Assembly: GCA_964477685.1 (NCBI GenBank)
Contig: CAYZHK010000035.1
Location: 1 to 15,794 of the forward strand
DNA length: 15,794 bases
Direction: 5' to 3'
Source: JACTUC01 sp964477685
Lineage (GTDB): Archaea > Thermoproteota > Methanomethylicia > Methanomethylicales > Methanomethylicaceae
Below are positions 1 through 7,246 of the stretch, piece after piece. Below the pieces are notes generated by a model, which worked only from the letters and a program-made list of their open reading frames with translations, made no database searches and was not told the origin of the DNA. The translations under genes were made by a program, and so were the position numbers. Position 1 is the stretch's first letter; each line of letters opens with the position of its first letter.

Positions 1-1076
1 TCTACGGGTTCTACAGCGGGGCATACGAGCTGGGCGAGGGACCCCATGAATACACTGCCCCGAACGGATCCAAAGTAGTTGAGGTGGATTATCTTTACAA
101 TGTTAATGACGTGACGATCGATGGTATTCCCGCAAGCCCCTCGGACCTGCAGAATCTCACTTCCATCGATGGCTCATATTTTGGTTTCCCTGCCACCAAC
201 TGGACAGACGCAGTGGGCTCATTTCCAATAGCAGGCTACGAGCTTGATTTTAATTCTAATGCATATACTACACATGGTGAAAATATAAACGATTTAAGGA
301 ACTTCGGATCTTCAATGGTTTGGCATTTTAACATGCACCCAGGAACCGGTATTTATGAATTAAGCGCCATCTTCAATGGGAGCACCCCCAATATGAAATA
401 TCCAAAGCTCACAGTGACCTTCGTCTTTGACCTCCAGAACAGCGGATACAGCACCCTGAATGGCACCCTCCAGTTCTATAACTGGACCTCGAATCAATTT
501 GTGACATCGGGAACTGGTTTTGTTAAATTTAACGGATCTAGCATAGCTTTTGCGACGAGCCCTCCTGCCGTTTCTGGCTACAGGAATTTGACCTTGGAAG
601 TGAATTCACAGGATGTGCTGGGGCCCGATGGCGAATGGAAATTCATAATCAGCATGACCAATACGGGAAATGACAACGTGAAGCTAGATTACCTCGAAGT
701 GAAAGAGCAAGCCATATACATACACTCTTTCGAAACCCTCTTCTGGTACAGCGCCAGCAATGTTGCATATGAGGAAAACGTAACCCAACTGACCTTTTCA
801 GTCACAGGGCTTTTCCCGACAAGCGCCCCCAGCTACTGGTATGCAGTCTACAACTTTGATGCGAAAAAATGGTATTATCTGGGCGAATTCCTTGGAAGCG
901 ACAGTAGAGTGACCCATGCCTATCAGCTGACTGATTCCTGCGCAAGCTTCATTGAGAACGGGACAAAGAATGTATTGGCCAGGATCTTCCCGAGCGCGGA
1001 CCTTCCTTCCCTGCAAATGATCTATGTGGACCAGTCCAGGCTGATAATCAGGCAGCTCGAATACCGCCCAACGTGA
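1..1076 (+). CDS. Secreted surface glycoprotein, C-terminal part (5' partial), function unknown
   Basis: The frame is open from base 3 to a TGA at 1074-1076, giving about 357 residues, so the gene starts outside the window; the GTG at 84 is only an internal codon. I do not recognise a family. The residues are rich in Ser, Thr, Asn, Tyr, Phe and Gly with alternating hydrophobics, as in extracellular beta-sandwich proteins. About ten N-glycosylation sequons (for example NLT, NWT, NGS, NGT, NVT) are spread along it, which fits an exported, glycosylated protein. No membrane anchor is seen at the C-terminus, which ends in QLEYRPT, so any anchor or signal peptide would lie upstream. Bases about 240-360 look more AT-rich than the flanking core genes, in line with a fast-evolving lineage-specific gene. 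It converges on the DNA ligase. Cell-surface placement is inference; the coding call itself is firm. Confidence 0.75.
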   Translation, partial: YGFYSGAYELGEGPHEYTAPNGSKVVEVDYLYNVNDVTIDGIPASPSDLQNLTSIDGSYFGFPATNWTDAVGSFPIAGYELDFNSNAYTTHGENINDLRNFGSSMVWHFNMHPGTGIYELSAIFNGSTPNMKYPKLTVTFVFDLQNSGYSTLNGTLQFYNWTSNQFVTSGTGFVKFNGSSIAFATSPPAVSGYRNLTLEVNSQDVLGPDGEWKFIISMTNTGNDNVKLDYLEVKEQAIYIHSFETLFWYSASNVAYEENVTQLTFSVTGLFPTSAPSYWYAVYNFDAKKWYYLGEFLGSDSRVTHAYQLTDSCASFIENGTKNVLARIFPSADLPSLQMIYVDQSRLIIRQLEYRPT

Positions 1077-1111
1077 AGGGCGCTTGCTGATCGAGCCCTT
1101 CCATCATTTTT
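1075..1111 (+). terminator. Hairpin plus T-run after the surface protein gene
   Basis: A seven-base inverted repeat, GAAGGGC (1075-1081) and GCCCTTC (1095-1101), encloses a 13-base loop and overlaps the TGA of the surface protein. A run of five T follows at 1107-1111. It lies in the only gap between two convergent genes. Archaeal termination depends mainly on the U-tract, so the hairpin may be secondary. Confidence 0.45.
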
Positions 1112-2699
1112 CCGCCCCTTCCTTCAGCCTGCCCTTTTTTTCAAACTGCCCCACATAGAGCCTCGCGATCCTTTCAATCGTGTCGGCCTCGGATGGGGCC
1201 CTATCCTCCCGGATCCTGACTATGCGGGCAAACCTGAGGGAATAGCCTGCTCTGAACTGCCTGCTCCTCTGGATTTCATTATAGGCTACCTCAACCACAA
1301 TGGAGGGCTTGACGTAGACCGTGTTTCGCTCCTCCCGGACTTTTGTGGCGAGCAGCCGAGCGGTTGTTGACTTGAATTCTTCATCGGTGAAGCCCTTGAA
1401 GGTCTTGCCCATCATCACGAATTTGCCGGTCGCTTCGTCCCTAGCTGCGAGGTAGTAATTGCTGAGCCACCCCTCCCGCCTGCCATAGCCCCACTCAGCG
1501 GCGATTATGGCCAGGTCAAGGGTTTCATAGGGCTTAATCTTAAACCAGGACTTGCCGCGGACTCCGACCGAGTAGGTGCTCTCCAGGGCCTTCGCCATGA
1601 GTCCCTCGTGCCCGGCGGCAATGGAGGACGCGAGGAATTGCCTGGCCTCCTGGGGCGATCCGGTCACTATGCGGGGCACCAACAGATGTGGCGGCACGGT
1701 GCTGAGCAGGATGCGCCAGCGTTTGCCATAGGGCATGCCGATCAGATCCATCCCGTCCCTGTGGAGGATGTCAAAGAGGTAAAGGCGGAGGGGGATCCTC
1801 TGCTGAGCCTCGTCCACCCCCTGGGTTCTCCGGAACCTCCTCATCAGGTCCTGGAACGGAAGTGGCCTGCCCCCCTCGCCGAGCGCTATGGCTTCCCCTT
1901 CCAGGATGGCATCTGATGCCCGGATCTCCTTCCTGGCCACGGCAACGATCTCCGGCAGGCTCTGCGCGACATCGCTCAGGCGGCGGCTGTAGACCTTTAT
2001 CTCATTGCCTTTCTTGTGGATCTGGATGCGGGCCCCATCGAACTTGTACTCGAGGGCAGTCGTTCCCCCATGCTCCTCGAGGACCTCCTCCAGGCTATAG
2101 GACATCTCGGCCAGCATCGGCTTGATGGGCATGAAGAGTCTGAGCCCCATCCCCCTGAGGACTACTTCACCCTCCGACATGGCGAGCTTAGCGACCTCAC
2201 CAAGGTTGCCGAGCAACATGTTGGACCTCCGGATGGTTTCCAGTTCGATGCCAGAGGCATCGGCTATGGCCTCCATCACGACCCCCTCCACTGCGCCGAT
2301 GCGCATCTCCCCCGAGATAATGCGCAGAATATATTCAGCCTCACTGCCTGATGCCCGCCCGAACAGCCCTTCGATCAGCGCCTCCTTCTTTGCCCGGGAG
2401 CCGCTTCCCGTGGCGCCCGCTATGGAGTCGAAGTATTGTGCAACTTCCTTGATTGTGAGGGGCTCGCTGAGCAGGGTCGTCTGGCGCTGGGGCGGAAGCC
2501 GCCACAATGTGGTTCCACCCAGTTCCAGCACACGCTCGTCTGATTCCGGGAAGGGCCTGCCCAGAAGATAGGAGACGGCCAGGCCAACCTCTTCCCCGGA
2601 AAGGGACCTGAGAAACTCGGCAATTTTGCTGCATTTCTCGAGTCGCTTTGTTGTGGACTGCAGTGACGAGCAGAGTATGGCGAAGCCTTTGAAAGGCAT
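1104..2699 (-). CDS. lig: ATP-dependent DNA ligase
   Basis: It seals nicks in duplex DNA, using ATP to form a ligase-AMP intermediate, and acts in Okazaki-fragment joining and repair. From the ATG at 2699 it is 531 residues, normal for archaeal LigI-type enzymes. The N-terminal DNA-binding domain shows the MRIGAVEG signature. The adenylation domain carries motif I as EYKFDGAR with the nucleotidyl Lys near residue 219, then LEGEA, LFDILHRDG, EGLMAK (motif IV) and SWFKIKP (motif V). The OB domain ends with RFARIVRIREDR (motif VI). A GTG at 2717 would add six residues; the ATG is preferred because homologues begin just before the F-x-x-LC helix that follows it. A weak TATA-like stretch at 2743-2752 could drive it, or it may be co-transcribed with Rpp21 just upstream. 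Confidence 0.95.
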   Translation of the reverse strand: MPFKGFAILCSSLQSTTKRLEKCSKIAEFLRSLSGEEVGLAVSYLLGRPFPESDERVLELGGTTLWRLPPQRQTTLLSEPLTIKEVAQYFDSIAGATGSGSRAKKEALIEGLFGRASGSEAEYILRIISGEMRIGAVEGVVMEAIADASGIELETIRRSNMLLGNLGEVAKLAMSEGEVVLRGMGLRLFMPIKPMLAEMSYSLEEVLEEHGGTTALEYKFDGARIQIHKKGNEIKVYSRRLSDVAQSLPEIVAVARKEIRASDAILEGEAIALGEGGRPLPFQDLMRRFRRTQGVDEAQQRIPLRLYLFDILHRDGMDLIGMPYGKRWRILLSTVPPHLLVPRIVTGSPQEARQFLASSIAAGHEGLMAKALESTYSVGVRGKSWFKIKPYETLDLAIIAAEWGYGRREGWLSNYYLAARDEATGKFVMMGKTFKGFTDEEFKSTTARLLATKVREERNTVYVKPSIVVEVAYNEIQRSRQFRAGYSLRFARIVRIREDRAPSEADTIERIARLYVGQFEKKGRLKEGAEK

Positions 2700-2771
2700 G
2701 TCCAACGGACATGGCACCCTACTGTACTCTGTCCATGATGGGTCATAAATGTAACAGTATTTGGGGTCAGA

Positions 2772-3068
2772 TCATCCCTTCCGGTAACCATAGCGCCTGA
2801 CGGTGCCGCATCGCAGGCAGGTGACCGAGGTATGCGGGCTCCGGTTCTGCCTGGTCCTGACCCGGGATGTTCTGCCAGGCAGGAGAAGCGCCCTGCACTT
2901 CCGGCACACCAGCCGCCTCCATTCTGGCCGCAGCCTGACCCTGTGCCTGGTTGCCAGCCTTGCGGCCATCTCGACATACCTGTTGGCCAATTCGAGGTCC
3001 TCCGGTGCAGTCTCGATGGCGAGGCCCATGAGCTCGTCGATCCTCTGCATTGCTAGATCCTTGACCAT
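2772..3068 (-). CDS. rnp4: Ribonuclease P protein component 4 (Rpp21)
   Basis: This is a protein subunit of archaeal RNase P, which removes the 5' leader of pre-tRNAs; in the known complex Rpp21 pairs with Rpp29 on the specificity domain of the RNA. The 98 residues comprise an N-terminal helical half (about 1-50) and a zinc ribbon with Cys55-x2-Cys58 and Cys84-x2-Cys87. Between the cysteine pairs is the family-like LLLPGRTSRVRTR segment. It is slightly shorter than many homologues. The ATG at 3068 lacks an obvious Shine-Dalgarno sequence. It is divergent from Nep1 and lies upstream of DNA ligase on the same strand with a gap of some 70 bases. The call rests on the cysteine pattern and the basic linker. 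Confidence 0.88.
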   Translation of the reverse strand: MVKDLAMQRIDELMGLAIETAPEDLELANRYVEMAARLATRHRVRLRPEWRRLVCRKCRALLLPGRTSRVRTRQNRSPHTSVTCLRCGTVRRYGYRKG

Positions 3069-3136
3069 CGGGTTTACTGGCAGCTCGCTGCACCACCCTG
3101 GGCACTGCTCTGACGATAGATCATAGGGGCAGGGGG

Positions 3137-3145
3137 ATATTTATA
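3137..3145. promoter_or_regulatory. Near-symmetrical TATA element between Rpp21 and Nep1
   Basis: The sequence ATATTTATA (reverse complement TATAAATAT) stands in the divergent gap between Rpp21 and Nep1 and reads as a TATA box on both strands. Counting about 26 bases from its centre places the Nep1 start site near 3167 and the Rpp21 start site near 3115. It is the only strongly AT-rich element in the gap. Confidence 0.55.
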
Positions 3146-3177
3146 GGGAGAGAGAAGGATTCTCACCTGATGGTCCA

Positions 3178-3855
3178 ATGATATACGTCGTCCTGGCGGA
3201 TTCTGCGCTCGAGCTGGTCCCGAAGGTGCTAGTGGACCATCCGTCGGTCAAGAAGATGGCAGAGAGGAGGGGGAAAGAGCCTTCCAAGACCCTGCTGGAC
3301 ATCTCATACCACTACACCGCCATGAAAGGCCTGGAGGAGTGGGACAGGCGGGGGAGGCCGGACATTGCCTTCATCTCGCTGCTCAACCTCCTGGAGGCGC
3401 CGCTGAACAAGGCTGGCCTCCTGAGGGCCTTTGTCCATACCAACCAGGACCATATAATCAGCATAGATCCGAAGACAAAGCTGCCACGGAATTATGCCAG
3501 GTTCTGCGGCCTGGTAGAGCAGCTCTTCGAGGAGGGCAAGGTCCCGCCAAGGGGGAAGCCGCTCATGACGATAGCAAGGGGAACCCTGGCCGAGCTGGTG
3601 GAGCAGCTGGGCCCCTCCAGAACAATAATCCTGACCGAGAAGGGGAGGGCATGGAAGCCGGAGGCCTTCGCCAAGAAGGTTGCCGAGGAGGAGAAGCCCC
3701 TTATCATAATAGGTGGGTTCCAGAGGGGAGAACTCCCCAAGAAGGACCTGGAGCTGGCCGACGAGAAGGTATCCATCTACAGGGAGCCGCTGGACGCCTG
3801 GGTAGTTGCGTCCATGGTTGTCCATGAGGTTGGCCGGCACCTGGGCCTTTTCTGA
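3178..3855 (+). CDS. nep1: 16S rRNA pseudouridine N1-methyltransferase Nep1 (Emg1 family)
   Basis: It is a SPOUT-fold, SAM-dependent enzyme that methylates N1 of a pseudouridine in the decoding region of small-subunit rRNA and assists 30S assembly. It has 225 residues, the usual archaeal length. Family features include SKTLLDISYHY near residues 36-46, DIAFISLLNLLEAPLNK near 62-78, the HTNQDHIISI segment, LPRNYARFCGL, the SAM-site IIGGFQRGEL near 177-186, and the C-terminal YREPLDAWVVASM segment. The ATG at 3178 fits the downstream homology; the TATA element at 3137-3145 predicts a short leader of about 11 bases without a good Shine-Dalgarno. It is divergent from Rpp21 and convergent with tRNA-Gly. 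Confidence 0.95.
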   Translation: MIYVVLADSALELVPKVLVDHPSVKKMAERRGKEPSKTLLDISYHYTAMKGLEEWDRRGRPDIAFISLLNLLEAPLNKAGLLRAFVHTNQDHIISIDPKTKLPRNYARFCGLVEQLFEEGKVPPRGKPLMTIARGTLAELVEQLGPSRTIILTEKGRAWKPEAFAKKVAEEEKPLIIIGGFQRGELPKKDLELADEKVSIYREPLDAWVVASMVVHEVGRHLGLF

Positions 3856-3879
3856 TCGATCATGTGGATTGACGGATAG

Positions 3880-3958
3880 TGGTGCGGTCGCCGGGATTCG
3901 AACCCGGGATCCAAAGCTTGGGAAGCTTTTATCCTAGACCGGACTAGACCACGACCGC
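3880..3958 (-). tRNA. tRNA-Gly(CCC) with encoded CCA
   Basis: On the minus strand the gene folds into a full cloverleaf: acceptor GCGGTCG with CGACCGC, a D-arm with G18-G19 and two G-U pairs, anticodon stem AAAGC with GCTTT, loop TTCCCAA (anticodon CCC), variable region GGATC, and T-arm CCGGG-TTCGAAT-CCCGG. The discriminator is A at 3883 and CCA is encoded at 3880-3882. Without CCA the body is 76 bases (3883-3958). There is no intron. It is tail to tail with Nep1, and its promoter lies at the 3' end of the transporter gene. It reads GGG codons. Confidence 0.95.
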
Positions 3959-3984
3959 TCGCTCTAGAAATTCCAAATCCGACC

Positions 3985-3994
3985 CTATATCTAT
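3985..3994 (-). promoter_or_regulatory. Possible TATA box of tRNA-Gly
   Basis: On the minus strand the AT-rich ATAGATATAG is centred about 30 bases upstream of the mature tRNA 5' end at 3958. It overlaps the TAG stop of the transporter gene. Position is suitable for an archaeal TATA box; the sequence is only a moderate match. Confidence 0.35.
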
Positions 3995-4905
3995 TGCTGT
4001 TCAGCCCTAGGTCCCAGGGGGAAGTTCCTGTTTGCCGCCAGACCTATCAGCAGTCCGGTCACGATCAATGCTGCGCCGAGTGTTTTGTTGGGATCGAGCG
4101 TCTCGCCCAAGAGGGCTGTCGAGAGGATCAGGCCGACCACGATCTGCAGGAGGAGGAGGAAACCGGCCTCAGGCGCGCCAACCATCGCGAGGCCCCTCAG
4201 GTATATTATGATGGCCACGAACGTGCACGGTATGGCCAAGTAGAGGACTGCAAGCCATATGAACGGCGGCACGGCCATTGGCACTGTGCCAAAGCCGCCG
4301 AAGACGACAGCCACAGGGGAGAGGATGACGGTTATCACAACTATTATCGCCATGGAGCTTCCAAGGGCGGCGCTCCCGTATTTCTTGCCCATGACAGTGA
4401 AGAGGGCATAGCTGAGCGACGTGAGGAGGAGCAGGGCGTAGCCGAGGATGGAAAGCGGGCTTGCCGACAGGTTGAATCCTGCCACGAAGTAGAGGCCGAT
4501 GAACGAGACTGCGGAGGCCAGCACATTGGCCGGGGAGAGGCTGTCCCGGAGGGCGACTGCAGAAAGGAATGGTATGAGGATGGGGGCTAGGTTTGAGAGG
4601 AGTGTGGCGTCCGAGGCGCTGGTCATGTCCTAGCCCATGTACTGAAAGAGGAATCCCATGGCATAGACCGCGCCGAGCACCCAGATCCATCGGTTCGAGA
4701 GTTCTCTCCTCAGGCCCAGATGTTGCCTGTAAAGCACGGCCACAATTGCGATCGGGACGGAGGAGAAGAGGAACCTCATGTAGACAAGGTTGTAGGGGTT
4801 GATGTGCTCCAGGCTGACCTGCGAAGCAACGAATACCGTGCTCCGTAGGAGGTCTGCCGCTACGACCAGCGCAAGGCCCATGAGGTGGGCTCTCGGGCGA
4901 TGCAT
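3991..4905 (-). pseudogene. EamA/DMT-family transporter interrupted by one in-frame TAG
   Basis: Two open segments in one frame, 4905-4630 (91 residues) and 4626-3991 (211 residues), together make an EamA transporter of about 304 residues with some ten hydrophobic segments, the normal size. Drug/metabolite transporters export small molecules across the membrane; the substrate cannot be told. The only break is TAG at 4630-4632, between FQYMG and DMTSASDATLL, inside the conserved region where relatives run on continuously (the FQYxG-x-x-x-TSAS pattern). No frameshift or other stop is present. It could be a recent null mutation, a sequence error, or a codon read as an amino acid (amber as pyrrolysine). 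Reinitiation at the ATG at 4626 looks weak, as no Shine-Dalgarno is seen. The gene itself ends with TAG at 3991-3993. The ATG at 4905 is close to leaderless behind an AT-rich element at 4928-4941. Confidence 0.75.
4630..4632 (-). other. In-frame amber codon within the transporter gene
   Basis: The minus-strand codon is TAG, preceded by ATG-GGC and followed by GAC-ATG-ACC. Codons on both sides encode matching parts of one EamA domain, so exactly one residue position is occupied by the amber codon. A single base change from TTG (Leu) would explain it. Confidence 0.9.
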
Positions 4906-4927
4906 ATCACTGCCAAGACAATTCGGC

Positions 4928-4941
4928 TAATAAAAATATGG
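4928..4941 (-). promoter_or_regulatory. Possible TATA box of the transporter gene
   Basis: On the minus strand CATATTTTTATTAG is centred about 29 bases upstream of the ATG at 4905, which suits a leaderless or nearly leaderless transcript. The same AT-rich tract directly follows the EF-2 terminator, so part of it may serve termination instead. Confidence 0.45.
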
Positions 4942-4942
4942 T

Positions 4943-4961
4943 GGGGAAAAAAGAACCCCCC
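4943..4961 (-). terminator. EF-2 terminator: G-run, T-run, C-run
   Basis: Some ten bases after the EF-2 stop the minus strand has a run of six G, then TTCTTTTTT, then CCCC. The G and C runs can pair around a T-rich loop, and the T6 tract is the kind at which archaeal RNA polymerase terminates. A second T5 run follows before the transporter start. Confidence 0.55.
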
Positions 4962-4970
4962 GGATGTGAA

Positions 4971-7178
4971 CTACTCAGACATGAACTCTTCGGGCTTGGG
5001 CGGTTCTGGTGAGAGCCCCTTCCTCTCGCGGATCTTTTTGACTGCCTCTGCGAACATGCTTGATGGGACTGAGGCCCACCTGGCGAACTCTGTTCCCCAG
5101 AAGGCCTTACCGGCGGTCGCGCTCCGCAGCTGATCGGACATGTCGAAGGTCTCAGAGACGGGGATCTCGGCCACCAGGCGCATTATTTCTCCCGCCTGGT
5201 CCATGGATATAATCTTGCCCCTCTTGCCGGCCACTATCCTGGTCACGCCCCCCAAAAAGTCCTGCGGCACCTTCATGTCAAGCTTCATTATGGGCTCCAG
5301 GAGTATGGGGTTCCCGGACAGGACTCCACAGAAGATGGCGTCCCTTATGGCGGGCATGATTTGGGCAGGTCCCCTGTGGGCAGGGTCCTCATGGACCTTG
5401 GCATCAGTGAGCGTCACCTTCAGCCCCCTTATCGGCTCGCGGGCCAGCGGGCCTTCGGCAACGTCCAGCCTGAATGCCTGGACAAGGGTATCCTTGATCT
5501 CCCTTATGTACTGGAGACCCTTCGTCGCATCCACAAAGACGTTTATGAAGGGGTCGATTGCCCAGATGCCCCTTGCCTCGTCAGTTTCCCAACCCGCCTC
5601 CTCGCGGAGGATCCTGGCGCGTTCCTTTGTGTCCATGTCCTCGTAGATCCTGCCGCTCTGGATCAGGTTCACAGTCTGCTCGCTGAGCGGGCTGACATTG
5701 ACGTAAAGCCTGTTGTGCTTGTTGGGGGACTTGCCCTCCAGCGGTCCCACGGCCTTTGTTAGGCTCTCCCGGTAGACCACGATTGGGGGCGTGGTCGTTA
5801 TCTCGATCCCTCCTGTCCTCTGCTTGAGGTCCCAGAGGGCTATCTCCAGGTGGAGGCTCCCCATTCCTGCGATGAGGTACTCGCCCGTGTCCTGGTTGAT
5901 CTTGACCGAGAGGGTCGGGTCCTCGATGGCCATCTTGTGGAGCGAGTCGATGAGCTTGGGGAGGTCGCGGCTGTACTTGGGCTCGATTGCCATTGTCACG
6001 ACCGGGTCGCTGATGTACTTCATCTTCTCGAAGGGCGCCATCTTGTCCTTGTCCTGGGGACGGACCAGCGTCTCGCCGGACCTGACGCCCTCGAGGCCGA
6101 GGATGGCGACTATGTTCCCGGCAGACATGGAAGGCGTGATCTCCCGGGCAGGCCCCATGTAGAGGCTGACCTGTTGGGTCCTACCCTCGACCTTGGACAT
6201 CAGGCCGTAGACGGCTTCGCCCTCGGTGAGGGTCCCTGAGAAGATCCTGCCCGTTACCACGGGGCCCGCGTGCGGGTCAACGATGACCTTGTTGACACAG
6301 ATGACCAGGGGGCCCTTCTCGTCGCAGTTGACCATTGCCTGGCCCATCGGCCCGTTAAGGTCTCCCTTCCAGATCTTGGGGATCCTGTACTTCTGGGCAT
6401 CGACCGGGTTGGGTATGTGGTCGACTACCATGTCGAGGATGGCGGCGTCCAGCTGGAATTCCTTCTGGAGGCGCTCTATCTCCCCCTTGTTGTAGGCGTC
6501 TATTATGTCGGAGAATTTCATGCCCTTGGCAGCGATGATGGGCAACGTGAAGCCCCACTTGTGGAGGGCTGAGCCGAAGGCCACCTGCCCCTTGTTGGGG
6601 TTGACCTTCCAGGCAGCCTTGAACTCAGGGTCGGCGTAGGTCTCGATCATGGCATTGAAGTCACGGATGATCTTCATCAGCCTGTCCTGGACCTCCTGCG
6701 GGGAGAGCCTCAGCTCCTTAATGAGCCGGTCGATCTTGTTGATGTAAAGGAGCGGCTTGACCTTCTCCTCCATCCCCTGCCTGAGCACCGTCTCGGTCTG
6801 GGTCATCAGGCCCTCGACGCTGTCCACCACGCAGATGCCGCCGTCCATGACCCTGAGGGACCTTGTGACGTGGCCGGTGAAGTCGACGTGGCCTGGCGTG
6901 TCGACGAGGTTGATCACGTAGCTCTGCCCGTTCCTCTCGTGGAGAAGGCTCACGTTGGCCGCCTTGACCGTCATCTGCCTGAGCTGCTCGATCTCCACAT
7001 AGTCGAGGGCGAGAGCCTGGGCAGCTATTTTGGGGGAGATGAGACCTGCCCCAGCCAAGAGGCTGTCGGACAGGGTCGTCTTACCGTGGTCTACATGCGC
7101 CAGCGTTCCGCAGTTTCTGACGTTGAGCTTGTTGCTCATGAGTTTTATGATTTCTTCGGTCTGTTTATACTTCGGCAA
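4971..7178 (-). CDS. fusA: Translation elongation factor EF-2
   Basis: It is the ribosomal translocase GTPase, 735 residues, of normal archaeal length. The G domain shows AHVDHGKTT (27-35), DTPGHVDF (93-100) and NKID (147-150). Switch I reads RQMTV, with the Mg-binding Thr at 70, where many EF-2s have RGITI. The diphthamide loop is intact (HEDPAHRGPAQ), with the target His at 601, so diphthamide modification is expected. The start is TTG at 7178, chosen because the N-terminal helix before the G1 motif aligns with other archaeal EF-2s and because a Shine-Dalgarno GGTGAGG lies at 7188-7194, nine bases upstream; the ATG at 7139 would remove that helix and has no such site. The TAG stop at 4971-4973 is followed by a terminator. 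The gene appears monocistronic, with its own TATA box. Confidence 0.97.
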   Translation of the reverse strand: MPKYKQTEEIIKLMSNKLNVRNCGTLAHVDHGKTTLSDSLLAGAGLISPKIAAQALALDYVEIEQLRQMTVKAANVSLLHERNGQSYVINLVDTPGHVDFTGHVTRSLRVMDGGICVVDSVEGLMTQTETVLRQGMEEKVKPLLYINKIDRLIKELRLSPQEVQDRLMKIIRDFNAMIETYADPEFKAAWKVNPNKGQVAFGSALHKWGFTLPIIAAKGMKFSDIIDAYNKGEIERLQKEFQLDAAILDMVVDHIPNPVDAQKYRIPKIWKGDLNGPMGQAMVNCDEKGPLVICVNKVIVDPHAGPVVTGRIFSGTLTEGEAVYGLMSKVEGRTQQVSLYMGPAREITPSMSAGNIVAILGLEGVRSGETLVRPQDKDKMAPFEKMKYISDPVVTMAIEPKYSRDLPKLIDSLHKMAIEDPTLSVKINQDTGEYLIAGMGSLHLEIALWDLKQRTGGIEITTTPPIVVYRESLTKAVGPLEGKSPNKHNRLYVNVSPLSEQTVNLIQSGRIYEDMDTKERARILREEAGWETDEARGIWAIDPFINVFVDATKGLQYIREIKDTLVQAFRLDVAEGPLAREPIRGLKVTLTDAKVHEDPAHRGPAQIMPAIRDAIFCGVLSGNPILLEPIMKLDMKVPQDFLGGVTRIVAGKRGKIISMDQAGEIMRLVAEIPVSETFDMSDQLRSATAGKAFWGTEFARWASVPSSMFAEAVKKIRERKGLSPEPPKPEEFMSE

Positions 7179-7221
7179 CTTCTAACGCCTCACCAATCAC
7201 TAAGGCGAAATGCAAATAGTC

Positions 7222-7232
7222 TTTTAAATATT
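7222..7232 (-). promoter_or_regulatory. TATA box of EF-2
   Basis: On the minus strand AATATTTAAAA is centred about 49 bases before the TTG start. This predicts a start site near 7201 and a leader of about 22 bases holding the Shine-Dalgarno at 7188-7194. It is the strongest TATA-like match in the window. Confidence 0.65.
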
Positions 7233-7246
7233 GCCGAAGCCGGGGC

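Noticed and set aside
84..86. GTG at 84 as the start of the surface protein
   Set aside because: The frame stays open to the window edge and the upstream residues share the same composition and a sequon, so the gene starts outside the window.
2767..3105. Alternative minus-strand frame of 112 codons overlapping Rpp21
   Set aside because: It lacks the Cys-x2-Cys pairs and any family feature; the overlapping Rpp21 frame has both.
3853..3862. Perfect ten-base palindrome TGATCGATCA after Nep1
   Set aside because: It is short, overlaps the Nep1 stop and is not repeated elsewhere that I could see. Chance occurrence is likely.
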